NCBI GenBank assembly: GCA_964518335.1
Contig: CAZFDT010000002.1
Location: 110,969 to 174,968 of the forward strand
DNA length: 64,000 nt
Origin: CAZFDT01 sp964518335
GTDB lineage: Bacteria > Planctomycetota > Phycisphaerae > Phycisphaerales > Phycisphaeraceae
Direction: 5' to 3'
The notes under the pieces are model-generated. The model made no database searches and had not been told where the DNA came from. It was given only the letters and a program-made list of their open reading frames with translations. The first letter of the stretch is position 1. Every line of letters starts with the position of its first letter. The translations under genes and the position numbers were made by a program. Shown here piece by piece: positions 32,173 to 40,356 of this stretch.

Positions 32173-33720
32173 TCAGACAGCGTCGCGGGCCTCTTTTTTT
32201 GCGGCGTTGTGGCTTTGCGGCGTTGCGGCGTTCTCTTCCTCTTCCTCCACAATCGCCAGCATGACGCCCGACTCACCCGCCTTGTCCTGCATGCGCTGCA
32301 GCGCCTCGACGCCGCTGAGCCGGCGATGCGCGCGCCGCGGCCCCATGCCCGGGGCGCTGCTGGCGAAGCGGCGCATGAGCATGAACGTGAGGTAGCTGTC
32401 GAACGTGCGATCGCGGGCGAAGTCGTAGGCGTCGATGGCCTCGATCAGCACCTGGTTGCCCACCTCCAGCAGGGCCACGAGCACGGCCGGGTTGGTCTGG
32501 GGCTGGCTGAGCAGATGCCGCCTCGCCACGCTGAGCACCACGGGCAGGTTGGCCAGCACGAGGCGGTCGCGGATCGCCGCCGCGTCCCTGAGCCAGGCCT
32601 CGATGCGGTCGAGATCGCCGGCGCGGGGCTCGTACTTGTCCAGAGCGTCGCGCTGCGTCGCGGAGCGGTACTTGAGGTAATTGAACCGCACGAACAGCGA
32701 CTGCTGCACGGCAGGCGGAACCAGCGGCTGACGATAGAGCGGGTGCAGCTCCGGCGGCAGGTCGTCCAGGGGCACGGCCGTCATCGCCGCCGGCGCCGAT
32801 TCGTCGCCGTGCGGTCGCAGGATCACCTCCGCCGCGTCGTCGCGCTCGAACAGCCGCGACGCCACGAACGCGATGGGCATGCGCCGGATCACTGCAGCAC
32901 GACGGTCCTGGATCGAGCGATGGATCGTCGAGTGCGAGCGGCGGAAGTGGCGCGCGATCTTGCTCACCGGCACGCCCATGCGGTGGGCGCGGGCGATGAC
33001 GCGACGCTGCCTGGCCGACAGCGGCCCGGCGTGGTCGGCGAACAGCCGGTCATCGGGGTGCTGCGCGTCGTGGCGCTCCAGGAGCAGGCGGAGGGTCTCG
33101 ACCGCGCGGCCGCTGCGCCGGGCCAGGTGCGTGGCGACCTGGTTGAGCGACAGCGTCGGCCGCGCCAGCGCCAGCCGCCGCGCCCGCTCGATGAGACGGG
33201 CCTTGTCGTCGGCGGTCAACTGCGTGAAACGCGCCGCCCGCTCGACCCGCCGTGGTTGGGCCGCGCTGAACCGCTCGACTGCCTCCGCGGTGAATGCAAG
33301 CTGCTTCTGCCCTGTCGCCGTCACGCACCAGCGCCAGCGCAGCCCCGCCTGGCGCCAGCGCGACAGTGTCTTGGCGCTGACGTTCAGCCGCGTCGCCAGG
33401 TCGTTGGCCAGCACCGTCGCCTCGTCCAGCGGCAGCGGGTGAAGTCGCGTCAGGTCATCGACGAGCCGGCGCAGGTCGGTCTGCACGGCCTGGCCGGTGA
33501 GCAGCGGCGCGTCGTCATCGCTGTCGAGCAGGTGGCGCTGCCCCGTGATGCGATAGGCCAGAAAATCGATGGGATACGCCGCTTCGGGATCGATCTGGTC
33601 GTGGAGCTTCTCGGCGCGGACGGCGAACTCGCGGCAACGCCCGGCGGTGGCCTGCGCAAGCTGCTGCGCCAGGTTCGCCACGGGGCGGCAGAGGTAATGC
33701 GACGCACGGAGCTTGGCCAC
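32173..33720 (-). CDS. Sigma-70-region-2-like regulator with extra HTH domains
   Basis: 515 residues. The last third holds a sigma region 2-like stretch: LVLANLPVVLSVARRHLL, then GNQVLIEAIDAYDFARDRTF and SYLTFMLMRRFAS, which copies the order of region 2.1-2.4 (NLRLV, EGNxGL, DRGxxFSTYAxWWIR). The N-terminal two thirds carry at least two helix-turn-helix segments (NVSAKTLSRWRQAGL; GVPVSKIARHFRRSHSTIHR), the second like region 4. The order region 4-like before region 2-like is unusual. The GTG start is chosen because a TACAAT hexamer lies exactly 6 nt before it; a longer frame is open upstream. A planctomycete-type sigma factor or a derived regulator. Confidence 0.6.
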   Translation of the reverse strand: MAKLRASHYLCRPVANLAQQLAQATAGRCREFAVRAEKLHDQIDPEAAYPIDFLAYRITGQRHLLDSDDDAPLLTGQAVQTDLRRLVDDLTRLHPLPLDEATVLANDLATRLNVSAKTLSRWRQAGLRWRWCVTATGQKQLAFTAEAVERFSAAQPRRVERAARFTQLTADDKARLIERARRLALARPTLSLNQVATHLARRSGRAVETLRLLLERHDAQHPDDRLFADHAGPLSARQRRVIARAHRMGVPVSKIARHFRRSHSTIHRSIQDRRAAVIRRMPIAFVASRLFERDDAAEVILRPHGDESAPAAMTAVPLDDLPPELHPLYRQPLVPPAVQQSLFVRFNYLKYRSATQRDALDKYEPRAGDLDRIEAWLRDAAAIRDRLVLANLPVVLSVARRHLLSQPQTNPAVLVALLEVGNQVLIEAIDAYDFARDRTFDSYLTFMLMRRFASSAPGMGPRRAHRRLSGVEALQRMQDKAGESGVMLAIVEEEEENAATPQSHNAAKKEARDAV

Positions 33721-33790
33721 ACCCACATTGTACGGCCGTCGCCGTAACGATCGGCGTGCGATGGACAGGGCAAACGCATGTAGCTGCAGC

Positions 33791-33917
33791 ACCCTCTCCC
33801 CCGCCAGCTTTGGGGCGGCGGAGAGGGCAGGGTGAGGGGGTGCGGGCATTGCAGCGACGCGGTGACCTTCACCCCCTCACCCCAACCCTCTCCTCCAGAG
33901 CGGGGAGAGGGAGCGGG
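33791..33917. repeat. Cluster of inverted repeats
   Basis: GGTGAGGGGGTG at 33831 pairs with CACCCCCTCACC at 33870, and each side carries its own CCCTCTCC/GGAGAGGG hairpin. This is the widespread planctomycete/proteobacterial repeat type. The whole 358-nt gap between the sigma-like gene and the HNH gene holds no gene. Confidence 0.6.
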
Positions 33918-34078
33918 GATGTACATGCGTTGGCCCTGGTGCGATGGATGCCTGCTGCGGATCGGGGATGACCTGACGGCGAAGACGCACCGCTGGCGTG
34001 GACAACTGCAGCACGACCCGATCCCCTGAGCCGTGGCCGCTCGCGGTATACCCCCTCGCTGACAAGAACGGGGCAGGC

Positions 34079-34687
34079 TCAGGTCGATGGCTGCTGCATC
34101 TGCTGAATCACGGTCGCAAGGATTCGATCCGCGACGGTCTGGCACCGCATCATCTCCGCAATCATCGCGTCGCGCGACGACCAGTAGGCGTTCCATTCGT
34201 CCTTGCCCACGAGCGATGCGAAATCGATCCGTGTGGGCTTACGCCATTGCTCGAAGCGCTCGAGTAATGCCACGCGTTGCGCTACGTCTGAAACGCCCTT
34301 GCGCGTCGGCGAGCCTGGCGCTGACGTGGACAGCATCCATGCTCTCCAGTCCTGCCCGCCTTTGCTGGAGTTGCACTTGCCGCAGGCGGGAACCAGATTG
34401 GCGATTTCGGTGATGTACCCGGTCGGCTGGCCTTGGCGGACGACGGGACGAAGATGATCCCATCCGTGGCTGGGCGCGCCACAGTACGCACAGCGCACGT
34501 CGTCGGGGTCCTGTTCGAGCACCGCCAGGGCCGCGAAGATGTCCTCGTCGCTGGGGTCGATGACCGGCAGCACCGAAAGCACAAACGCATTGGTGATCGT
34601 GGTCTTTCGACCTTTGAGTTTTTGGGCGGTGGGTTGTCTGGAGCCCTTGAACTTGAGCTTCCGGCGCAGCGTGTGTGGGGTGGTCAT
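34079..34687 (-). CDS. HNH endonuclease
   Basis: 202 residues. A zinc-finger HNH nuclease: CAYCGAPSHGWDHLRP gives the first Cys pair and the catalytic HL region, NLVPACGKCNSSKGG the second pair with Asn. The flanks are basic (KFKGSRQPTAQKLKGRK). ATG at MTTPHTLRRK overlaps the stop of the upstream XRE gene by 4 nt (ATGA), so both are made together. HNH plus XRE resembles the control protein-endonuclease half of a restriction system, but no methyltransferase is present. It could be a defence nuclease or a selfish homing-type gene. Confidence 0.8.
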   Translation of the reverse strand: MTTPHTLRRKLKFKGSRQPTAQKLKGRKTTITNAFVLSVLPVIDPSDEDIFAALAVLEQDPDDVRCAYCGAPSHGWDHLRPVVRQGQPTGYITEIANLVPACGKCNSSKGGQDWRAWMLSTSAPGSPTRKGVSDVAQRVALLERFEQWRKPTRIDFASLVGKDEWNAYWSSRDAMIAEMMRCQTVADRILATVIQQMQQPST

Positions 34688-34956
34688 CGCTTGCCTCCCC
34701 GTGCTGTGCGCTTGCCGCCGACGGAGGCGCTGACGCGCGCAAAGGCAGCGGCCGGGTCCTCGCCGCACGCGGCCAGGAACCAGCAGAACTCGACCACGTC
34801 GATGCGCCGCTCGCCCGACTCCATTTTGGCGACCGTGCTGTGCGGGACGCGCAGCCGCTTCGCCAGTTCCCGCTGCGACAGCTCCGCGCCCACGCGTGCC
34901 GCGCGCAGCTCCTCGCGCAACGCGGCGTATTCAGAGGTGTGTACCGATCTGGGCAT
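34684..34956 (-). CDS. XRE-family transcriptional regulator
   Basis: 90 residues. A standard HTH_3: GAELSQRELAKRLRVPHSTV, then AKMESGERRIDVVEF, with basic tail. Small stand-alone XRE proteins repress their own operon; a perfect 17-bp palindrome lies one base upstream of its start codon, so autoregulation is very likely. It shares the intergenic control region with the divergent gene at 35005. Confidence 0.88.
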   Translation of the reverse strand: MPRSVHTSEYAALREELRAARVGAELSQRELAKRLRVPHSTVAKMESGERRIDVVEFCWFLAACGEDPAAAFARVSASVGGKRTARGGKR

Positions 34957-34957
34957 T

Positions 34958-34974
34958 GCTCCGATGATCGGAGC
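34958..34974. promoter_or_regulatory. Palindromic operator GCTCCGAT-G-ATCGGAGC
   Basis: Perfect 8-bp arms around one G, between the divergent XRE gene and the gene at 35005. A TACGAT hexamer at 34979 directed to the right lies next to it, so one bound dimer could shut both directions. Confidence 0.65.
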
Positions 34975-35004
34975 GTGCTACGATGGTTCCAAAATCGGTA
35001 CAGC

Positions 35005-35547
35005 ATGATTCGGCCACCTCGCAACTGGGATTGGATACACGGCGGCGCTCTTGTCTGGCACTTGTTGGACCGGATCGATTCGCGTCGTCGTCGCATCGAG
35101 GCTCAGCGTGCGTGGGTTTGGACCTATTTCGACCTGCTCAATGCGACGTGTTGGCGCAACAACCCGCAGCGAGTCGAGGAGCGCCCGGCGATGGTGTGGC
35201 GGGTCAACGATGGTCGATTCCTTCTCGTGCCATCGCTGACCGGCCAATGGTTGCTTGACGACGCGCAGTGGAGGACGATGGAAGGGAGGACTTACCTCGT
35301 CGTCGCACCGCAGGAGAGTTGGCTTCTGCGGTGCGCACTTGAAAAGAACGACGGCAAACCGCTGTCGTGCGAAATTCGATCGATCGACGACATGATCTGC
35401 ATGCGCACGGGATTCCTGCCGTTTGAAATGGGATGGTCGCATGCGCGCGTCAATTGGGAGTTGATGCGTGCGTACAACAATCGCGTCGAATGGATCGATG
35501 CGCCGCGGGCGATCATGTTTGCGATTGGGTCGATGCCTGACGAGTGA
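35005..35547 (+). CDS. Protein of unknown function, divergent from XRE-HNH
   Basis: 180 residues, not recognised. Starts MIRPPRNWDWIHGGALVWHL and is rich in Trp and Arg, with no signal peptide or membrane helix. Regular alpha/beta pattern (MVWRVNDGRFLLVPSLTGQW; TYLVVAPQESWLLRCAL) suggests a folded cytosolic domain. Codon use matches the neighbours. Lower GC in the promoter region and the shared operator link it to the XRE-HNH pair; it might be a partner (protector, inhibitor or second effector). The upstream open extension is antisense to HNH/XRE and rejected. Confidence 0.55.
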   Translation: MIRPPRNWDWIHGGALVWHLLDRIDSRRRRIEAQRAWVWTYFDLLNATCWRNNPQRVEERPAMVWRVNDGRFLLVPSLTGQWLLDDAQWRTMEGRTYLVVAPQESWLLRCALEKNDGKPLSCEIRSIDDMICMRTGFLPFEMGWSHARVNWELMRAYNNRVEWIDAPRAIMFAIGSMPDE

Positions 35548-35992
35548 CGAGCGATCCCGGATCATGCGGCCCGGCGGGCGGTGGCGGGGAATCCTCGGCG
35601 GCGCGGACTATGCGCCGGTGGGGGGTCGGGTATAATAGTCGGGTTCTGTACGGGAATGGGACAGGGGGGTCGGGTATCGGGTATCGGGTGTCGGAGCGTA
35701 GAATGCAAAATGCAAAGGGCAAAATGGGACGGGCACGGGAGGCGGGAACACGGACCAGGGATCAGGGGTTGCAAGACAATGGGAGTGGCCGCATGACGTG
35801 GTTTGGCTTCACATCATCCATTAGCCATCATCCATCAGACATGCCCCCGAAGGCCCCCTGCCGAATGCGCCGGCGCATCGTGTGGTGAAGGTAAAAACCC
35901 AGTGATTCCGGTTAACGGCTCGGTGGCGGGGCGGGGGGCGGAGCGTCGGGGGACATGCTATCTTGCCATGGGCCCGAACTCGAGAGGTATCC
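35548..35992 (+). other. Gene-free G-rich region with promoter-like repeat
   Basis: No gene seen. GGACTATGCGCCG (35605-35617), 13 nt, then TATAAT (35631-35636) repeats the arrangement at 25761-25792. Tandem GGGTATC units follow, and ATGCAAAGGGCAAA at 35710, again as in the other copy and at nearly the same distance (105 against 103 nt). Could be a transcribed repeat. Confidence 0.45.
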
Positions 35993-38797
35993 ATGGCCAC
36001 GGTCAGTCACGATGGACACAGTTTTCTGCTCGATGGGCGTCGTCTCTGGCTGGTGAGCGGCGCGATCCACTATCCGCGTGTGCCTCGGGGGCTGTGGCGT
36101 AGCCGTATCCGGGCGGCGAGGCAGGCGGGGCTCAACTGCATCGAGACGTACGTGTTCTGGAACGCGCACGAGCCGCGTCCGGGGCGGTTCGACTTTGCGG
36201 GTCGGGAGGGCGAGTTGGATCTGAGGTCGTTCGTGCGGACGGTGGGCGAGGAGGGGATGTTCTGCATGGTGCGGCCGGGGCCGTTCGTCTGCGCCGAGTG
36301 GGACAACGGGGGGCTGCCGGCGTGGCTGTCCACGATGGAGGGGATGAAGCTGCGTGAGGGCCACCCGGCGTTTCTCGAAGCGTGCAGCCGCTACCTGCAG
36401 GCGGTGATGGAGCAGGTCAAGGACCTGCAGATCACCGAGCTGGTGAAGGCCAAGAGCGTCAAGCCCACGCCCGCGGCGATGGCGCTGACAGCTACTTCGG
36501 GGGGCGGGGGGGGGGCGGGGGGGTTCACGGGGCAGGGGGGCGGGCCCATCATCATGATGCAGGTCGAGAACGAGTGGTTCTGCCACCACCCGGAGGTGTC
36601 GCACCGGTACAACGACGAGCTGCGGCGGTATCTGCGCGAGGGCGGCTGCACCGTGCCGCTGAACAACTGCAATAACCTGTGGCAGCGGGTGGACCGGACG
36701 ATCGACACGTGGAACGGGGCGCGGCATCTGGCGGCGGACTTGAGGCAGTTGCGGGTGCTGCACCCCGACGCGCCGCGGCTGGTGACGGAATACTGGCCGG
36801 GTTGGTTCGATCAGTGGGGCGGCGAGCACGCGCACAACGTCGATGCCGACCTGCACCTGTACCGCCTGGCAGGCATTGCCGCGGTGGGGGGGCAGGCCAA
36901 CCAGTACATGTTTCATGGCGGGACGAACTTCGCCTTCTGGGGCGGGCGCACGGTCAACGGCCGCGACTGCTTCATGACGACCAGCTACGACTACGACGCG
37001 CCGCTGCTGGAGGCGGGCGGGCGCGGGGCCAAGTACCTGGCGACCAAGCGGCTGTGCGTGTTCCTGAGTCAGTTCGGGCACGTGCTGGCCCAGGCCCGGC
37101 CGGAGGAACACCACGCCGTGGTCGCCCTGGACGAGAACGAACACCCGCCGGCGGTGCTCCAGCTCACGGGCGCGGGCGGCGCCGGCGACGTCGTGTTCAT
37201 CCTCCAGTCCAAGCAGGACGCACGCGACCGCATCGACCTGATGCTGCCCAACGGCCTGACGCTGCCCGTGCCCCTGGGCGGCGACCGTGCCGCGTGGGTC
37301 GCCCTCAACGTCCCGCTCAAGAGCGGCACCGAGCTGACCTACACGAACCTGCGGCCATGGGCGTGGCTGGGCAAAAAGATGCTCGTGCTCTTCGGCCCGG
37401 CGGGCAGCCGCGGCCTGGTGTGCCTCAACGACGCCACCTTCGCCATGACCGTCCCCGCCGCAGGCGAGAACAAGCCGCTGGTCGAAACCCACGAGGACAC
37501 GCTCGTGGTCGTGCTCAACCGCGAGCAGGTGGACGCTGCATATATCACGGCGACCGGCCTGGTGCTCGGCGCCGCGGGGCTGGACGACGACGATCGGCCG
37601 ATCCCCGGCGGGGCGACGGTGACGACGGTCGATCTCGACGGCAAGGTCGCGGTGAAGCACACCGCCCCCTCGCGCAAGGCGGCGGCGCCCAGGCCGACGC
37701 AGTGGACCTGTGCCAACCTCGGGGCGATGGTGGACGGCACGAGCGAGGCCTACAAGCCGATCGACGGCCCGGCGAGCCTCGACGCGCTGGGACAGCCCTA
37801 TGGCTACGGCTGGTATCGCCTGCAGCTTCGCAAGGCGGCGGGCGGCAAGCTGCTGGCGCCGCTGATGGGCGACCGGCTGCACGTGTTCGCCGACGGCCGG
37901 CCCGCGGCGCTGCTGGGCCTGGGCGCCGGCGCCGACTTCGACCCGGTGACGCTGAAGCTGGGCAAGGTCACGACGGCCCTGTGCGACAACCTGGGGCGCA
38001 TGAACTACTCCTGGCGCGTGGGCGAGCGCAAGGGTCTGTTCGGGCACGTGTACGCGGTCAGGCCCGTCGCGCTTGGGCGGCCGAAGGTCGTCGCCGGGCG
38101 GTCGCCCGACCCGTTTGTGCTGCGTGGCTACGTGCCGCACCACCGCGTGGGTGAGAGCGTTGCCGCCGACGCCCTGGTGTGGAAGGTCAAGTCCGCCGGG
38201 CGGCAGCCGCTGGTGCTCGATTTCGATGAGCTGCCACTCTCGGGCGTGCTGTACGTCAACGGCGAGGCGTTTGATGTGTACGACTCGGGCCAGTGCGCCC
38301 GCTACGGCCGGTGGCTCTTGCCGCACAACACGCGCGAGATTCGACTGGCGCTGTTCAAGACGCTGGACAAGAGCGTGAAGCTGGCCCGCCACATTCGGCT
38401 GTGGCGATGCACCGCCAACGTGACCGACGCGGCGCAGTGGTCCTTCGCCCCGTGGACCGTGCCCGCCGCCGACGCCTTCGCCGACCACCAGGCCCCGCCC
38501 GCCGACCAGCCCGCGTGGTGGCGATGCACCTTCGCCGTCAAACACACCAACGTGCCCCTGTGGCTCGAACCCCTGGGCATGACCAAGGGCCAGATCTACA
38601 TCAACGGCCACAACGCCGGGCGATACTTCGTCGCCTCCCCCACCGGCAAAAAGGTCACGCCCCAGGAACGCTACTACCTCCCCGAGCCCTGGCTCCATAC
38701 CGATCGCGACAACGAGCTGCTCCTCTTCGACGAGCACGGCGCCAAGCCGACTAAGGTGCGCTTCACCTACGACGCGCTGGGGCCGTATGGCGGATGA
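35993..38797 (+). CDS. Beta-galactosidase, glycoside hydrolase family 35
   Basis: 934 residues. N-terminal TIM barrel with GH35 features: LWLVSGAIHYPRVPRGLW, NCIETYVFWNAHEP, acid/base Glu in MMQVENEW, nucleophile Glu in TEYWPGWFDQWG, MFHGGTNFAFW. Jelly-roll domains follow. No signal peptide, so intracellular. Between the barrel helix and GGPIIMMQVENEW is an insertion of about 35 residues ending in a Gly run, coded by G6-C-G10-C-G7 (36498-36523), a likely slippage site. The start (MATVSHDG) has GAGAGG upstream. Confidence 0.9.
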   Translation: MATVSHDGHSFLLDGRRLWLVSGAIHYPRVPRGLWRSRIRAARQAGLNCIETYVFWNAHEPRPGRFDFAGREGELDLRSFVRTVGEEGMFCMVRPGPFVCAEWDNGGLPAWLSTMEGMKLREGHPAFLEACSRYLQAVMEQVKDLQITELVKAKSVKPTPAAMALTATSGGGGGAGGFTGQGGGPIIMMQVENEWFCHHPEVSHRYNDELRRYLREGGCTVPLNNCNNLWQRVDRTIDTWNGARHLAADLRQLRVLHPDAPRLVTEYWPGWFDQWGGEHAHNVDADLHLYRLAGIAAVGGQANQYMFHGGTNFAFWGGRTVNGRDCFMTTSYDYDAPLLEAGGRGAKYLATKRLCVFLSQFGHVLAQARPEEHHAVVALDENEHPPAVLQLTGAGGAGDVVFILQSKQDARDRIDLMLPNGLTLPVPLGGDRAAWVALNVPLKSGTELTYTNLRPWAWLGKKMLVLFGPAGSRGLVCLNDATFAMTVPAAGENKPLVETHEDTLVVVLNREQVDAAYITATGLVLGAAGLDDDDRPIPGGATVTTVDLDGKVAVKHTAPSRKAAAPRPTQWTCANLGAMVDGTSEAYKPIDGPASLDALGQPYGYGWYRLQLRKAAGGKLLAPLMGDRLHVFADGRPAALLGLGAGADFDPVTLKLGKVTTALCDNLGRMNYSWRVGERKGLFGHVYAVRPVALGRPKVVAGRSPDPFVLRGYVPHHRVGESVAADALVWKVKSAGRQPLVLDFDELPLSGVLYVNGEAFDVYDSGQCARYGRWLLPHNTREIRLALFKTLDKSVKLARHIRLWRCTANVTDAAQWSFAPWTVPAADAFADHQAPPADQPAWWRCTFAVKHTNVPLWLEPLGMTKGQIYINGHNAGRYFVASPTGKKVTPQERYYLPEPWLHTDRDNELLLFDEHGAKPTKVRFTYDALGPYGG

Positions 38798-38802
38798 TGC
38801 GC

Positions 38803-38876
38803 AGCCCCGTCATGCTAATGCGGGGCTCGTTCCGCGTTCGATGACGAGGAAAGCTTCGCATTGGCATGACGGAGCT
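38803..38876. repeat. Long hairpin repeat, copy 1 (diverged)
   Basis: Arms 38803-38827 and 38852-38876 start with AGCCCCGTCATGC and end in ATGACGGAGCT. A few mismatches disturb the stem. Same element as at 39501. It follows the beta-galactosidase stop and precedes the first zinc-ribbon gene. Confidence 0.75.
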
Positions 38877-38891
38877 AAGATAGTGCGCACC

Positions 38892-39503
38892 ATGGTTGGG
38901 CCATTCCTCGACACCTTCGGTTCTGTACCACGCAGCAAACGTTGGTACAACCGGGTTTTCGTGGTCATCGCCGGCGCGACGCTCATCTCGCACATAACTA
39001 CCTTTGTGCTGATGAAGGTCTCGCTCGACCTCTGGAAGCGGTGGGTATGGCTCACTGGGACATCCACGGCCGTTTTTGGCTGTGCCATGTGCGTCTGGAT
39101 CCTCTGGCTCTCCCCCCTGATCGAATCGCGCGATCGTCGGGTGCGATGGGACGCGACACCACGAAAAATGCTCGGTGCATGGCGCAGCATGGTTTGGCTT
39201 CCGGCACTTGGAACACTCGGGTTCGCCACGCTGGGGCCGCTGATCGGCTGGGGGCTGGCCATGCTGGAGCGCCAACCCATCGATGACTACATCTCGCTGC
39301 AATTGATCGCCGTGACGCTGGCTGTGGCCGCGCCATGCACGGTCATCGCACTCGTACTGGATCGCTGCATCGGACAGCAACTGAACGACAACGTGTCCTG
39401 CCGAAAAGTCTGCTTCGACTGCGGCTACGACCTGCGCGGCAACCCCGATGCGACGGCGTGCCCCGAGTGCGGGTGGGCGATCGCGTGGAAAAAAGCCCCG
39501 TAG
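38892..39503 (+). CDS. Membrane protein with C-terminal zinc ribbon (paralog 1)
   Basis: 203 residues. Four hydrophobic helices (FVVIAGATLISHITTFVL; WLTGTSTAVFGCAMCVWILW; LPALGTLGFATLGPLIGWGL; LQLIAVTLAVAAPCTVIAL), then CFDCGYDLRGNPDATACPEC, a zinc ribbon with two CxxC pairs. This ribbon is characteristic of Phycisphaerae membrane proteins. TAAGAT about 10 nt before the ATG. Function unknown. Its last 80 bases are nearly identical to those of the next gene, while the membrane parts differ. Confidence 0.65.
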   Translation: MVGPFLDTFGSVPRSKRWYNRVFVVIAGATLISHITTFVLMKVSLDLWKRWVWLTGTSTAVFGCAMCVWILWLSPLIESRDRRVRWDATPRKMLGAWRSMVWLPALGTLGFATLGPLIGWGLAMLERQPIDDYISLQLIAVTLAVAAPCTVIALVLDRCIGQQLNDNVSCRKVCFDCGYDLRGNPDATACPECGWAIAWKKAP

Positions 39504-39577
39504 CCCCGTCATGCCAATGCGGGGCTTGTTCCGCGTTCGATGACGAAGGAAAGCCCCGCATTGGCATGACGGGGCTA
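39501..39577. repeat. Long hairpin repeat, copy 2 (26-bp perfect arms)
   Basis: Arms 39501-39526 and 39552-39577 are exact complements with a 25-nt loop. The left arm contains the stop codon of the preceding gene. A partial third copy (TAGCCCCGTCATGCC) starts at the stop of the next gene, 40199. Confidence 0.85.
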
Positions 39578-39601
39578 TGAACGTGCGCATAATGGTGTGC
39601 C

Positions 39602-40201
39602 ATGACCTACCAATCCGGCGCTAAACTGATGCGGGTCGATCAGCGTTGGTATGCCGCGTTGTTGCTACTGTTCGTGGCATTTGCCATTGTGTTTGAGTTG
39701 GTGTCAATCGTGGTGGATTGGTGGCAGGGTTACGCGAATGACTTGACGCGAAGCATGACGCATGTGGGGGATGCGCTGGGCATTGTCGCCCTGCTGTGGA
39801 TGTCGTATGTCGTCCCCGCACTGATCGCCGCTGACGTATCCGTGAAGCTCCGCCCCACACCCCGCCAATGGTTGATCGCCATGCGATACCTGACGTGGAG
39901 CATTCCGGCCTTGCTGCTGCTGTACGCGGTCGGTTACGCGTTCATCTGTGCTTTGCTTTGTTGGCGCCACCCGTCGCTGTCTGTGAACGCCGCATGCTTA
40001 CCATCCCAGTGGAATGTCGTGGCCGTGACGATCAGCGGGCCAGCGTCGCTGGTCATGAACCACGTCCTGACGCGACGGTTCATGGCCAGCCTTCCAAAGC
40101 GATGTATCTGCTTCGACTGCGGCTACGACCTGCGCGGCAACCCCGACGCGACGGCGTGCCCCGAGTGCGGGTGGGCGATTGCGTGGAAGAAGGCGTCGTA
40201 G
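39602..40201 (+). CDS. Membrane protein with C-terminal zinc ribbon (paralog 2)
   Basis: 199 residues, same plan as the gene before: three to four transmembrane helices (WYAALLLLFVAFAIVFELVS; IVALLWMSYVVPALIAADVS; IPALLLLYAVGYAFICALLC) and an identical ribbon CFDCGYDLRGNPDATACPEC. CATAAT ends 8 nt before the ATG. Two copies, each preceded by the same hairpin, indicate tandem duplication of hairpin plus gene. Confidence 0.65.
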   Translation: MTYQSGAKLMRVDQRWYAALLLLFVAFAIVFELVSIVVDWWQGYANDLTRSMTHVGDALGIVALLWMSYVVPALIAADVSVKLRPTPRQWLIAMRYLTWSIPALLLLYAVGYAFICALLCWRHPSLSVNAACLPSQWNVVAVTISGPASLVMNHVLTRRFMASLPKRCICFDCGYDLRGNPDATACPECGWAIAWKKAS

Positions 40202-40356
40202 CCCCGTCATGCCGTTTCCGGGGGGCGGGGCTGGGGCAGGGTCGGATAACCGCTGACGGGTGTTGCGCCGGGCGTCATTTTCGTTGACGGGGGCGGGGCG
40301 GGGCCGTAGAGTCGGCATTGCTCTGCGGGCGCTGCATGTGTGAAGGCCAGTTTGCC

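Noticed and set aside
34983..35258. 91-codon frame starting MVPKSVQHD
   Set aside because: Competes with the better-folded frame at 35005; Arg/Ser-rich shadow pattern.
35912..38737. 941-codon minus-strand frame opposite the beta-galactosidase
   Set aside because: Shadow of GH35, whose catalytic motifs are on the plus strand.
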